From NCBI GenBank assembly GCA_012295275.1, contig CM022672.1:29893059-29957058 (forward strand): a stretch of 64,000 nucleotides of DNA, written 5' to 3'. This DNA is from Chrysomallon squamiferum (Eukaryota; Mollusca; Gastropoda; Neomphalida; Peltospiridae). Made by a program: the position numbers and the translations under genes. The notes under the pieces were generated by a model. That model was not told where the DNA came from. It did not search any database and saw only the letters and a list, made by a program, of their open reading frames with translations. The stretch's first letter is position 1. The number at the start of each line of letters is the position of its first letter. Positions 31,430 to 50,500 of the stretch are shown here, in pieces.

Positions 31430-32460
31430 ATATTTTATAATATTTAATATTTTATCCAGAATTGTAACCCCATTGATTTTTCATGCGAATCCCCAATTTG
31501 TAGAGGATCCTCTTTTGTCTTAACCTCATTAATTAACATGTTAACACTAACACTGCCACGCTCAACCAAGCCGAATTTTGAGCTCTTCACCTCTGATAGT
31601 GAGCTTCGACTTCAAATACTGTCAGCAAGCTTTGAAATAATTAAATTCTGTCTCTGCTCCACCATTTTTCTTTTGTTATGAAGTCATTGTATTCAGGCCA
31701 AACCGATTCATTCTACTGTTTCTAATAATGTATCGGGGGGGGTATATAATTATCAGTTCTCTACATTCTATACAATGACGTCATGAATAGAATTCTGGAG
31801 GTTCAAAATGGCAGTCATTTTTTATTAGCGATGAGAGATCGGTCAAAACAAATAAATAACAAGTTGTTACAATATAAAGAAACCTTAAAACTATATGCGC
31901 ACACCTTCTCTGTTTGACTCAATCGATAAGAATGGGTCGCGAAGTCATTTTCTGATTCTGCTATTAATATTATTAGCACACTACGGTCATGATATATTTT
32001 CAAAGGAACAGCAGGAATAGGAATCGATCTGACGACCTATTACGCCCTGGGCAAAGCTTTTGACCACGAATGTTAACATTATTTTTATCTACTTAGACTG
32101 TCCTGCATTGTTGTAACTGTTTTCTGAGTGTTTATATTAGATCGTTATGTGAGTTTTTACTTAGCTGATATGGATCAAATTGATCAAGACACAAGCAAAG
32201 AAACATGACGGTATTTTATTATTTTGTTGTCTCAAACGTCTTGTGTTCCTCTCCATAAGACCTCTACGTCATAGCAATCCTTACACATAATCTAATCAAT
32301 AAATTATGCTTACCAGAAAAAGAAATTATTTATCTTGTCGTTATTTTAAACAGACTTTTATCGTTAAATAAAAATGTCATTTTATACGTTGTGGTTTTTA
32401 ACCATTCACGTCTAGACCGCATGTGCACAGCATTTATATAATTGCTATTCTACATCATCA
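31430..32460. other. Unit-3 spacer without recognised gene
   Basis: Partly shared with unit 1 (2829 onward) and unit 2 (12560 onward), partly unique. No coding or RNA feature recognised. Confidence 0.4.
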
Positions 32461-32462
32461 GT

Positions 32463-32463
32463 A

Positions 32464-32521
<58 letters not shown>

Positions 32522-32610
32522 TATCTGTTATTTTTTTATTATTATTATTATAATTATCTGTTATTTATTTATTTATTTATTTATAATATTATTATTATTA
32601 TTATTATTAT

Positions 32611-32662
<52 letters not shown>
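32463..32662. repeat. (ATT)n-(TTTA)n-(TAG)n compound repeat
   Basis: Same order of repeats as at 2951-3098. Confidence 0.9.
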
Positions 32663-32663
<1 letters not shown>

Positions 32664-33002
32664 ATGATATAAATGTGATAGTTATTTAACGCTAATTTAT
32701 GAAACTATTATTAGCACAAACTCAGGTCTGCATAGAATATTTACACTAACACTAATATAACAGGAAAACAGTATTAAATCAAATACGTTAATGTCTGTTT
32801 AACTGTACATCATCTTAATATGTACACATTAACTTCCGTGTTCAACTTGTGAGCAGCAAAATAATTGATGCTTCACAAAACAGAAGAAAATAAAAGATTT
32901 TTTTATTATTGTGATTATTTGTTGTTTTATAAACACAGTGACAATATCGAATATCGATTTACGTCTTTTTATTGCTGTTGAAAATCATTAATTTTGTATT
33001 TT

Positions 33003-33207
33003 TCGTCACATTAATCTTTTGTGTCACTGCAAAAATACTAAAAGTGAAAGAGCATGTTCTATTTATTGTGAAATACTTTTGTCCAGAAGACTTATCAGGC
33101 TGTTTGTCATAATCTCTCTTATCATCTACTGGACTCAGGAGAACGCAAAAGCTTATACGTGCTTCTAAGCGTGTACTGGATATGTGCTATTACCTACGTA
33201 TTATACG
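33003..33207 (+). promoter_or_regulatory. Conserved 5' flank of copy D; possible 5' UTR exon
   Basis: Nearly identical to the copy A block (3796-3995) and ends at ATACG/GTACGT (33208). CT and AT repeats follow at 33222-33288. Confidence 0.3.
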
Positions 33208-33214
33208 GTACGTT

Positions 33215-33288
<74 letters not shown>

Positions 33289-33487
33289 GTGTTTATTCAT
33301 TTATTTTTTTATCTATTTATTTATTTATTATTTATTCGTTCACTTATTTGTTATTATTTATTTGATGAGATTTTTATTATCATCATTGTTGATTTTCTTC
33401 TTTCATTTAATTATCTCTGGTTTCTTTTTCGTTCATTTTCCTCTTTGATTTGTTGTTTTTCTTTTGTGTTTTTGGCAGTTTTTGGTT

Positions 33488-33520
<33 letters not shown>

Positions 33521-33717
33521 CTGTATTTATATATCTTTCTTCCTTTAATTTTCTTCCATTTATTTATTCATCTATCTATCTGTCTGACTGTCTATCTATC
33601 TATTTATTTATTTATCTAACTTTTTGTTATCTTTCATTTCTATTTCTTTCTGTACTTAGCTAATTTAGCTTTTTTATATTTACTTTAATTTCTTCAATTT
33701 TTTAAAATTGTATTCTG

Positions 33718-33719
<2 letters not shown>

Positions 33720-33804
<85 letters not shown>
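33720..33804. repeat. (CT)n before exon 1 of copy D
   Basis: CT run 80 bases before the exon; copy B has 13957-14012. Confidence 0.95.
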
Positions 33805-33807
<3 letters not shown>

Positions 33808-33884
33808 CCGCTTTAAAATATTTATGGTTTGGTCTACATTGACCGTATATTTCAGTAATGAAACTGTTTTAATATTCGTTACAG

Positions 33885-40827
<6,943 letters not shown>

Positions 40828-41091
40828 ACTTGTCAGTTAAACTGTATAAGAAATCAGAACTTTTCACTCGATGTCTTTGGTAATTTTTCCAGTTTTGGAT
40901 CGAAGCTCGTTGTTGAAATGTGCGAAATTTTCTTTCACTCTTTCTCAAGTTTCCACTCTTATTGTCAGCCAAATACTTTTATTTATCTATTTATGTTTAA
41001 CTCTTTCTTAAAATAACGTTGCTTGTCTAACCGTCACTTTAGAATAATGCTGAATGTTCGCTGACTTCGTAAAACTTTATCAGGTTGTAAA

Positions 41092-41097
41092 AATAAA
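41092..41097 (+). promoter_or_regulatory. Candidate poly(A) signal AATAAA, copy D
   Basis: 265 bases after the stop, aligned with those of A and C. Confidence 0.5.
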
Positions 41098-41404
41098 TTA
41101 CTTTATTAAAAAATAAATATTAAATAACTAAAAATTAAATGTTACATATTCTACCACAACACAGATTGTGTATAGTATCAGTAGATATGCTGTAAGAACT
41201 CGTTTATTTCACAAAATTCACTGTCATTCATTAGTGTTGAAGACATTACGAAGTATAACCACGATAAAATCTCGACAAACGTTTCAAAACGTGCCTCTCA
41301 TACTAAATTATTCATACACTTTATACATTTACTATATTTCACGTATAACTAACATATCGATCCCCAGTCATTTATATTCGCATCATTTGCTAGTCCGAGT
41401 ATCC

Positions 41405-41462
41405 TCTGGCGGAGAACAGCTCAGACGGACATTTTTCTGGATATCGCTGGTTCTCCGCCAGA
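41405..41462. repeat. Inverted repeat (hairpin), copy D 3' flank
   Basis: Arms TCTGGCGGAGAAC (41405-41417) and GTTCTCCGCCAGA (41450-41462), 32-nt loop. Confidence 0.9.
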
Positions 41463-42610
41463 TATAAATCTTTATCGTTTTTTGTCAGATCTTTGTCTAC
41501 AATATGGCTAACACCGATTCGACCACTATGTTTTCGTTTTACATTCCTCTAGATTAGTGATTTTCTAGTTCGCTGCTGCCATAAAAAGTAACATGCAGTC
41601 GTACTTGTTACAAAGTACTAGAAGAAACATGAGATTTCTGTCATGACCGAGGTTGATTCAAACATGTCCGAATATTTCCGAATCGGTGATTTATGATAGG
41701 TTTCTATTTGGCAAAACCGGATTTATGCACGACTTACTTCGGTTTTCCAGTCGGTTTTCACGACAGAAAACTATCCTTTATAATATCCTTACGAACTCAT
41801 CAAACCAAGTTCAATATAATCATTAATATACAGTTAATAATATCTTGTGCTTCAATTAATTCCTTTTATAATGCCGATGGAGGAATGTCATGCATTACTA
41901 AGTAGGAGAAATAAGATCACGTGACCTATTTTCGGAATTCCCTTTCGAAACTGTTTTGGTTACAATACAAACCTTAGATAATAATTTTACTGGCTTATTC
42001 ATGCTGTTTCATAGTATAGATGTTTTTGTTTGGTGTGTGTTTATTTTTTATTCCATATTTATTTTTTAATTTTTTTTATTTTTTTTTTTTTTTTTTTTTT
42101 TAGTGTATGTGGTTTTTTTATTTTGGGGGTATTATATAATTTATAGTTTATATGAAGAAAATTCGCAGTTTAAATTACTTTATATATTTAAACTGTTAAT
42201 TGTCTTTGTATAAACTTTCTGGTTTCTGTCTCAGAAATGTAACAACTTTTGAGCGACATTGTATTTTGTGGTCTACTATGTAACTAGTAAAATGTAACTA
42301 ACGAAAATAAGGCACATGTTTGGAAAAAGCATCTGAAGACAATATTTTAGTTGTCAAATCGTTAGCTTAGGGCGTAATTGAAATCAGAAAGTGTAGCATA
42401 CTAGTAACTCGGTTTTAAAATATATATCTAAATATAAATTTGTTTTGTGTCAGAAATGTCGACTTGTGATGGTGTCCACGAAACGAAAACGGGATCCAGA
42501 ATATTCCACAGAGCGAGGCATGTTCTGTGAACAAGCAATGGTCACAAACGTGTTTTCAGTTTTTCTTTGACGTCATTTCATGACGTAATGAAAAAGCCTA
42601 AGTATTTCGA
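41463..42610. other. Copy D 3' flank; end of the tandem-unit homology
   Basis: Matches the flank after copy C up to AAGTATTTCGA (about 42610 here, 26790 there), where the two diverge. Copy D is not followed by a telomere-type satellite. Confidence 0.6.
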
Positions 42611-42836
42611 TTATAGAAGATACACATACAGATACGTACAGTTCTCAATTCACGTAATTACTATATTTTTATTTCGATTCTCGTAGTCCATTCCAGTGGT
42701 GGATACCCAAAATTTAATTCTTTTCACCATTCGCTTTTAATCGTAAAATGTTTGTGTAATGTTCTAAATGTTTCCCTATTTCTCACTGTGACCCTCTTAT
42801 TTCCGTGTGTGTTTATGGGTGTAGGTGTGTGCACGC

Positions 42837-42837
<1 letters not shown>

Positions 42838-42893
<56 letters not shown>
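42838..42893. repeat. (AG)n microsatellite
   Basis: AG run outside the tandem units. Confidence 0.95.
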
Positions 42894-42897
<4 letters not shown>

Positions 42898-43799
42898 TAT
42901 ACAAAGAAAAATCGATAATGTGAGAGACAACACTAACCACTGAGCTGTGAATTAATGTTTTTTTTAGGTGTGCGTGTGTGTGAATGTGTATGTATACATG
43001 TGTATGTCCATATATATACATGGGTCTCGTGTTAGTATGTTATCTTAAATGTACCAAAACACAACGAATTCCCAATTATATGACTACTTAAATTTGTTTT
43101 ATTAAAATTACTTTATACATAGTTCATATATTTATCTGTGGATGTTAAGTATAATACAGATAATATATATATATATATATATATATTAGTGAATATTTTA
43201 TGTAACTCCAATTGTTCTCATTCCTTTCTGTATTTTCTGTTTAAAAAATTGGCTTTGCATTATTTTATGGTATATCCATGATATATACATACATATAATT
43301 ATGTTATCCAGAATAAATATGTGCTTTTATATATTGATATGTGTGATCCTGACTATATATGTGCTTTTATATATTATTTTTAGTTATATGAATCTGCTGT
43401 TTACATAATATTAAATATATTGACTGCAATCAGATGACGAAACTGATTGGTATTTCCATAAAATCTCAATACTATTAAAACAATGGTTACATAGCATTTT
43501 GTTGTATTTTATTTCATTTTACTTTATTTATTTATTTATTTACTTACTTTGTTGTTTTAGTCTCTATGATTAATGGGAGGTTACCTTGAGAACATTAAGG
43601 TGCATTTAAAAGATCCCATTTTGTTAAAAGATGTCGGTAATTTACAGAACTGCAACTACTCCGTTCATTTCCCATATCGTGTTAGATATAATATATAAGC
43701 TTCATGGTTTGATTTATGACAGAAAATAAAAATGTTAATATTAAAGCTTGGTGGGTTTGTTTCTAAACTGATTTGTTTTTATTAGTAGGATTACTATTC

Positions 43800-44170
43800 A
43801 GGCTAAAGCCTGTTAATGTGTTATTAATATTTTGTTATATAACAGAAAATAACATTTGCATATAAAGCCTCTTAAAATATTAGTCACAGCATTTTTTATA
43901 TAACAGAAAATAGCATTTCCATATAAAGCCTGTTAAAATATTATTTATAATCTTTTAATATAGCAGAACATATTTACATCTGAAGTCTCTTAAAATATTA
44001 TTCACAATTTTTTTTAATATAACAGTAAATAATATTTACATCTAAAGCTTCATAAAATGTATATAATATATATATATATATTAATATAACAGAAGATAAA
44101 ATGTAACTGTAAAGACTTAAAATATTTGTGATTTTAAAATTAATATTGTAAACACCTGTTCAAATATTAT
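43800..44170. repeat. Degenerate tandem repeat, period about 60 bp
   Basis: A motif like CCTGTTAAAATATTATTCA followed by TATAACAGAAAATAA and ACATATAAAG recurs with starts near 43808, 43868, 43929, 43986 and 44047, then decays. AT-rich minisatellite. Confidence 0.7.
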
Positions 44171-45300
44171 TCAGAAAATATTTAATGGAAACAAACAATA
44201 TTTACATCATTTTTAGATCATATTTAGATCTAAAACCTGTTAAAATATCATTCATAAATTAGTTTTTATTTTGATATTATTAAACTTTATGAAGCTTTAT
44301 TTGGTGCAGGAACAAATCTGTAATTTGAGGATAAATTTAACTGCAAGTATTATGCTTCTTGCATTGAAACTTCACAAAGAATTTTGTTAAGTTGTTATAA
44401 TCATAAATATAATTTGTAATATACTTTCTTAAATAATAATATGAGCAACAACAACAATAGTAATAATAATATTAATTAATGAATTAATGAAAATTAAACA
44501 ATAAAAAACATTAACAGTACTTAGAAATAAATAAAATTAAAACATGAATATATAACATTAACATGAAGAAAAAAGCATAAACAATTACATTGACACCTAT
44601 AAGGAAATGTTTAAGCATTATAAATAATAAATAATAGCAAAAAACATAACATGAAAAAAGCAAAAAGTAACAGTAAAAGTTAAATAAATGTTTTACACGC
44701 TATTAAAACACATTAATTCCAATTAGACGCAATATCTGTTTACAGTGTTGCCATACTACCATTTTGCTTGTTTTGTGAACTTGAACTTGATTAGTTCGTC
44801 TAATAATAACAGCCAATAGAAACTGAGTTAGTATTTCATTTTTCTTTCGGAAGTTGGAATCCAGACTATTCATCCGGTCTCACATTTGTTTACAGAATAA
44901 TAGATTTCATAATCACCATACTAGTATTTAATATTAAATAAATTACTTTCTAATAGTGTCTTTTATGGATTGCACCATTTACTATTTACAAAATTTAAAT
45001 GACAAAAAAGATACAATAAATTAATTATTGTCCTTTATAACTATTTTCTATACATTTTGATACGTCATAATATCGTCTGCTCTATTGCTGGTCACTCGTG
45101 TGGTGTTTAGTGAGAAGTTGATGGACTTTGAACGTCGTTTAAAAACTTTCATTTGTATGACCTGGTAACGTGAATTTTGTAATATATATCATTATAAACC
45201 AAGAATTAAGCTAATCCAACCATTTTTATTAAAAATATTGAGAATAATATGGAAATCAACCAGTATGTTGAAGTTTCATTGCTTACAATTTTATAAGGAT
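44171..45300. other. Intergenic region upstream of the TMEM53-like gene
   Basis: Very AT-rich. A clear promoter or CpG island was not seen. The TMEM53 5' UTR exon and promoter should lie in or near here. Confidence 0.4.
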
Positions 45301-45408
45301 TAGTCATGAAATTTGTGTGGGTTTGGTGAAAAGAAAAGAAAATGTCAAGGGTGTAACCTTCACCTTCCAGTTTTTAATTTAACAGAAATCTGGACGTCTT
45401 TAATTATT

Positions 45409-45602
45409 ATGGATAACACAGAAACTATAAAGTACAAAATTACATTTCCTGATGGCGATGTGAATACACCATTCGACGAACATAAACTGACGCTTGTGGA
45501 AAAGGCCTTACAGAAACGGGTCCCTGTAGTAATTTTACTAGGATGGGCAGGATGTACAGAGAAACATCTCTCCAAGTACAGCGCTGTTTACGAGCAACGG
45601 AG
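45409..45602 (+). CDS. TMEM53: TMEM53 coding exon 1
   Basis: MDNTETIKYKITFPDGD start, ends ...YEQR plus AG; donor GTAAAT; phase 2. Confidence 0.9.
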
Positions 45603-48209
45603 GTAAATTTATTTATTTATTTATTATTTATTTATTTATCTCGCTCTTTTATCCCTTCATCCTTTTAGTGTTTTAAAGATTTAAAGAAATGACATTATTA
45701 TTTAATCATCATCATCACCATACTCATTCTTATTATTATTAGTTAAAATAGAAATATAATTAAGAAAAAAGCATTATAAAAGTTTTAAAACCAAATTTAT
45801 ATTAATTGTTATTATATGTTTTATATTGTTATAACTGAGGTATGTTATGGCTTCTGTACATGACTACACTATAGTGACATTGTTTATAATTTTGCAGAAT
45901 ACATTGAAAAAAGAGAAAGAGAGAGAGGCATAAATGATCTGGTTTTGCAGAAATGCTGAAGTAATACACTGAATCCTTTTATTCAGTTGTAAAATGAGCC
46001 TTAACCTTGTTATCTGACCATGATTTAGACCAGGAGCGGGTAAACTCCGGTCTGGGGACCGAATCCACCCTGAGAACAGTTATTGCCTGGCCAGCCAAAC
46101 TGTTCACAGTTAACATTATATTGCCATCCAGCCCACAAGACACCAAAATAAAATTCAATGAAATAAAGTCAGTTGACACAGCTTATTTTTTTATTCAAGT
46201 CGCACTCAAGTTTAAAAGTTAAGGGGTCTGTAAGGCACCCATCAAATCAATAGTTCCGATATCCGTTAAAAATGAATTTACTTTTTACATAAAATACATG
46301 TTTTGAAATCTTTTTTGTTCTCATTTCATATTCAGGCCCTCGTAGTCTTCCTATAAGATCCATCCGGCCCCAGTTTTAAAAAGTCAGACCTTTCATTAAA
46401 TTTATGAATCACAGAAATTATTTTTTGTTGCAGCTGAGAAATAAGCTATAATCTGCCACTGATGCATAATAACTTCTGATAATCTTGTATGTCAGTATGG
46501 ATAGACCCAGCAACCTAAGGCAGAACTTACCTGCTCTTAATGATTGATTTGGATTAATATAATAATTATAAAAACTAATTATTTTTAGCTTTCAGGAATT
46601 AATAAATATTCTGAAGGTCAACTTTTGGAAATTTTGTACATATTGAACAATATCAAATTATATGCTGTTGGTGTATGTGTTAACAAGTACATTGGTATGT
46701 TTAATTAGTAAAACAGGATAAATGTTGTGGAGTTTATGAATATATTATGTTTTAAATAGATGTTTTTTTTGTTTTTTGTTTGTTACAACAGCATATTGTA
46801 GCTGATAGTATATATTAACTTTACATTTTATGTTGTATATATATATATAATATATTTCTCTCTATATATATACTGAGTGTGAATATAAAGATTTTTGCAG
46901 TAAGTACATCTATAATCTAAATATCTCAACTGATGGGTACATTCAATCCTGTATACTTCTTCTTACATTCTCAGATTCTGATAGGGTTTGAAACCTGAAA
47001 AATTACTTGATGAACAAAACCAGAACATTTCTGTTTATATTCAAATATGATATGTAGGCATATGATGTAAATGTAAAGTGTTATCTGTTGAAACTACATG
47101 ACTTAGTAAAAAATTACTCTCAGTTTGACATTTTTTATTTTTTTAATCATAATTGTTTTCTATACTTTTTGATTTTCATGTAAAGATAAATATCAGTTAA
47201 ATTCTGATATTTTACAGTGTTTGATTCTCTATTTCTCTTCCTTTGTAATATAGTTTTTAATTTTTATTGTTTAAAAAAACAAAATTTAAAAAATGAAAAT
47301 ATATTTTTCAAAGAGATACTTATGCATACATTATGTATATGTTTAAATATTTGTCTTTTTTCCTTGACCAGTGGTGTCATAGGCAGAACATTTGCTTTTA
47401 TTTTCCTTCTTTTTTTTTTTTTGGCTATAAGTTGACTACGTTGTTTACCTTTATGCTTCTTTGTTTTACTTGTTATTATTTTTCTTCTTTAATTTATTTC
47501 TTTACTTATATATATATATATATATATTTTTTAATTTTAACTTCTTTTTTTTTTCAGTTTGATCACAATCCAGTACATAGCTCCAACCAAATATCTATTT
47601 TTTGGCGGTGCTGAGAAACTGAAAAACTTTTCTAAACAACTGTTGGATGTTTTATTTGAGTACAGCCTGGAAGAAAATCCTCTCTTTTTTCACATCATGA
47701 GCAATGGTGGCGGTGTCATCTACAACAACATAACAACATGGATTCATTCGTCTGAGAAATACAGTAAACTCCAAATTCGAGGATGCATTTTCGACAGCTG
47801 TCCCGGCAAACGACGTATCCTAAAAGCTGTCAAAGCATACATGACATCCCTAAGAGTGAACTTCTTACTTAAATATTTGCTTGGCCTTTGTCTTCTGTTT
47901 ATACTTGTTGCTATGAAAATAATTACTAAACTTTTCCACTGTTTTAAAAACATGGCCAAGTCGTTTGTGTTGTTTGATGAACTTGCTCAAGATGAATCAA
48001 GATGTCCACAGTTGTTTCTGTTTTCTCATAAAGATAATGTTATTCTTAGCTGTGATATTGAGGAGTTTATCGCACAAAGACTGATGCGTGGTGTTAAAGT
48101 TTATCGCATGTGTTGGGATGATACTGATCATGTTGCCCACTTAATTACACATCGAGAGGCATACATTAAACAGTGTCATGACTTTATTAATACGTGTTTA
48201 CATCAGTAA
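45409..48209 (+). CDS. TMEM53: Transmembrane protein 53 (DUF829 alpha/beta-hydrolase-like), 2 coding exons
   Basis: Exons 45409-45602 and 47558-48209 join (AG/T) into 281 residues. Family marks: VPVVILLGWAGC near residue 40-50, LSKYSAVYEQR, an IQYIAPT strand, FHIMSNGGG (nucleophile-elbow-like, as in animal TMEM53 FSNGG), CIFDSCPG, a hydrophobic helix LLKYLLGLCLLFILVAMKI, FSHKDNVILSCDIEEF and DHVAHLITHREAYI, which supplies the late Asp and His. TMEM53 is known from vertebrates as a nuclear-envelope protein that dampens BMP-SMAD signalling in bone; no enzyme activity is established. The start is the first ATG in frame; an acceptor at 45384 suggests a non-coding exon upstream. Not related to the receptor genes around it. 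Confidence 0.92.
46030..46392. mobile_element. Possible non-autonomous hAT-like element in TMEM53 intron
   Basis: The left end CAGGAGCGGGTAAACTCCGG resembles the CAGGGGTGGGCAAACTACGG-type ends common in hAT transposons. The right end, reversed, reads GGTCTGACTTTTTAAAACTGGGGCCGGAT. GC-rich in an AT-rich intron. No 8-bp target duplication confirmed. Confidence 0.35.
47558..48209 (+). CDS. TMEM53: TMEM53 coding exon 2
   Basis: Carries the SNGGG motif, the hydrophobic helix and the late D/H motifs; TAA at 48207-48209. Confidence 0.92.
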
Positions 48210-48224
48210 TTATTTTATACTGAT

Positions 48225-48759
48225 ATACAGGATATCCCAGAAGTCATCATCTGTTTTAAGAATTAGTAGAAATTTTTGAAAAAATAACTAAAGCATAAGA
48301 AATAATACACTGAAACAGAATCATATGTTATTAAATAAATGGAGGAATTCAAATGGCCAAAAATGTAATTATTGGATTCTACATGGCTGCCATCAGTGTC
48401 TGTATATATCTTGAAGCAAACAGTATTTTATGAAATATATTTTCAAGCATCTACGGAGTGACTTATTGAACTGATTTCATAATGTGATTAAAAAGATCAG
48501 CTAGATCTGCAGTTGTCCTGTGGATTTACTCAGATGTAATGAAACCCAAAGCAAAACCATCTAAGGGAGGTAAATCAGGTCAACATGCTGTCAGTGGTTA
48601 ACGTCCTCCATAATCAAATCCAACAACCAGAAAAACAGTTCGGGTAATGGCATACACATGCTATTTGTTGTGGGACACATGTACTCTGCATCTTTTAGTT
48701 GGTTTTCTAAATGTTGTTTGTTTCTCAAAATACATGATGACTTTTTAGATATCCTGTAT
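48225..48759 (-). mobile_element. Decayed DNA transposon with terminal inverted repeats, 15 bp after TMEM53 stop
   Basis: The left end ATACAGGATATCCCAGAAG and the right end, reversed, ATACAGGATATCTAAAAAG form inverted repeats that continue with TCATCAT. Inside, the minus strand (about 48510-48373) reads ADLADLFNHIMKSVQ, stop, VTP, stop, MLENIFHKILFASRYIQTL, which resembles the extreme C-terminus of mariner/IS630-type transposases in arthropods and molluscs. About 535 bp, internally deleted. An AATAAA at 48334-48339 lies inside it. Confidence 0.7.
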
Positions 48760-48992
48760 CAAAAATATTAAACGTTCCATCTCACTATGTGATATATAAT
48801 GACAATCCATGTAAAACATTGAGAGAAAAATTGCTTTTTTGTTTTGTTCACAGTATGGTATTTTAACTGTTGTAAAAGTAGGTGATATCTTTGCTGTGCA
48901 CACCATATAGAATTGGACTAAAACTAGACTAAAATATAATATATAAAATTTTGCCATTATACTATTTTATATAGTTAATTAATATATGTTTG

Positions 48993-49035
<43 letters not shown>

Positions 49036-50150
49036 TATTTTGTCTAGATCTGTGTATATTGGTTTGTGTGTGTGTGTGTGTGTGTTCTGTAGGGTTCTGA
49101 GTTGCTGTGTATCTTCTTTATATATGTGTGTGTGTGTGCATCTAAACAGTCACATTAATAACTCTGTTCTCTATGTATTAATCAAGTGCACAATAATACA
49201 AAGTCTTTCTAAATGTATAATTAATCTTTCATACTTTCTTACTACCAGATATGAAATATCAATCAACACATCATCATCATCGTCCTGTTCATTCTTTGTC
49301 ATTGCCTGAGCCAATGAACTGTAAAAGAATGATCAACCATTATGCTATGTTCTCTCCAGGCTGTGGAACAGTATATATAAAAGTTTGTTTGAATGGTCAG
49401 TAGTTTAAACCATATCCACACAGTATTATATGGTGACAATTTTGACTTCTTTTTTTTTTTTTATTGAATAATTTACACTGAATAAGACATAAATAGTTAT
49501 AATTATTTTGTTGTTTTTGTAGTTCTTTTGAGGCTTTTTTTTAAGAAATTAGAGGAATGCCCTCCAGTGGATACTAAAGGGTACACATTTTTCATATTGA
49601 AATAAATATCATGTGTTGCATTTGCAGTGTATGATGCATGTTATAAACATCAAAACAACATTTCAAAGCAATGTTATTTGCCAAAACAAAAGAGGAATTT
49701 GTAATGTGTCATGCATTTTAATTTAAAACTTGAAATGTTCTTGAAGAATTTCCTGTAAGCTGTTCTGACCTTTTTCTTATGAAATCTTTTAACATGAAAT
49801 CTATTTGTTCTACACTGCACTGTATTACAGGAGGCAGAGTAAGAATACTGTTAGAAGATACTCTAAAAACTTGATATAGTTCTGTTATAAATGTTGTCAT
49901 TAACTGAGTGTTTGGTTTCTATTTCAGCAAAAATCATTATTCTCCTTTTTGTCGGTTGTCATGATATTGAACATCCTTGATATGAATTCCTCAGATTCAT
50001 GTGAATTCACAAGACCAATACTGTGTGGTGTAGATTTCTATAACTCACTCTTCCATGTTTTTCCTTTTGTTTGATTTATCAAACAGCAATTTTGTCGCCA
50101 TCATTGTCATACTTCAAACTTAATGACACCCGTTCCCGTTTGCCTTTGAT
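48760..50150. other. Gene-free region; (GT)n at 48998-49035
   Basis: GT microsatellites also at 49064-49086. A minus-strand open stretch at 49718-49900 is not recognised and may belong to the same decayed retroelement as the next feature. Confidence 0.4.
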
Positions 50151-50269
50151 TTTGTCTCACTGAGTAGAATTTAAACATTCCCTTACATAACTCAGTGACA
50201 TTTGAAGAAAATTCAGTTTCCCAATATAATGTAGCATCTGAAGTAGCATTTTCTACATGAAATCTGTAT

Positions 50270-50500
50270 TCTGCCAACATATCTTATCACTTTCTGTTCA
50301 CCATTTGTTTTCTTTTACTAGTATGACCCTGGGACCATTTGAACTTGGATCAGTAACAACATATTTTTTATCATTCTTATGAAAATATCCAAGTATATGG
50401 GCATCAGACAATCTTTGTTTGAGTTATGTAAAGTCCAGTTACATTTTACTTTTTTCTTGTTGAACCTTGTTGTTAGTGGTTTTATTACACAACAGATATA
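50270..50500 (-). pseudogene. Ty3/gypsy-like reverse transcriptase/RNase H fossil
   Basis: The minus strand reads LKQRLSDAHILGYFHKNDKK followed by YVVTDPSSNGPRVILVKE, matching the gypsy junction between RT and RNase H (pattern LK-RL-A-xLGYFD-N, TDAS-x-G-GAVL-Q). A preceding FNKKKVKCNWT in another frame fits the sequence before it, and EQKVIRYVGR follows. Stops and frameshifts show it is dead; no LTRs were found. Confidence 0.65.
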
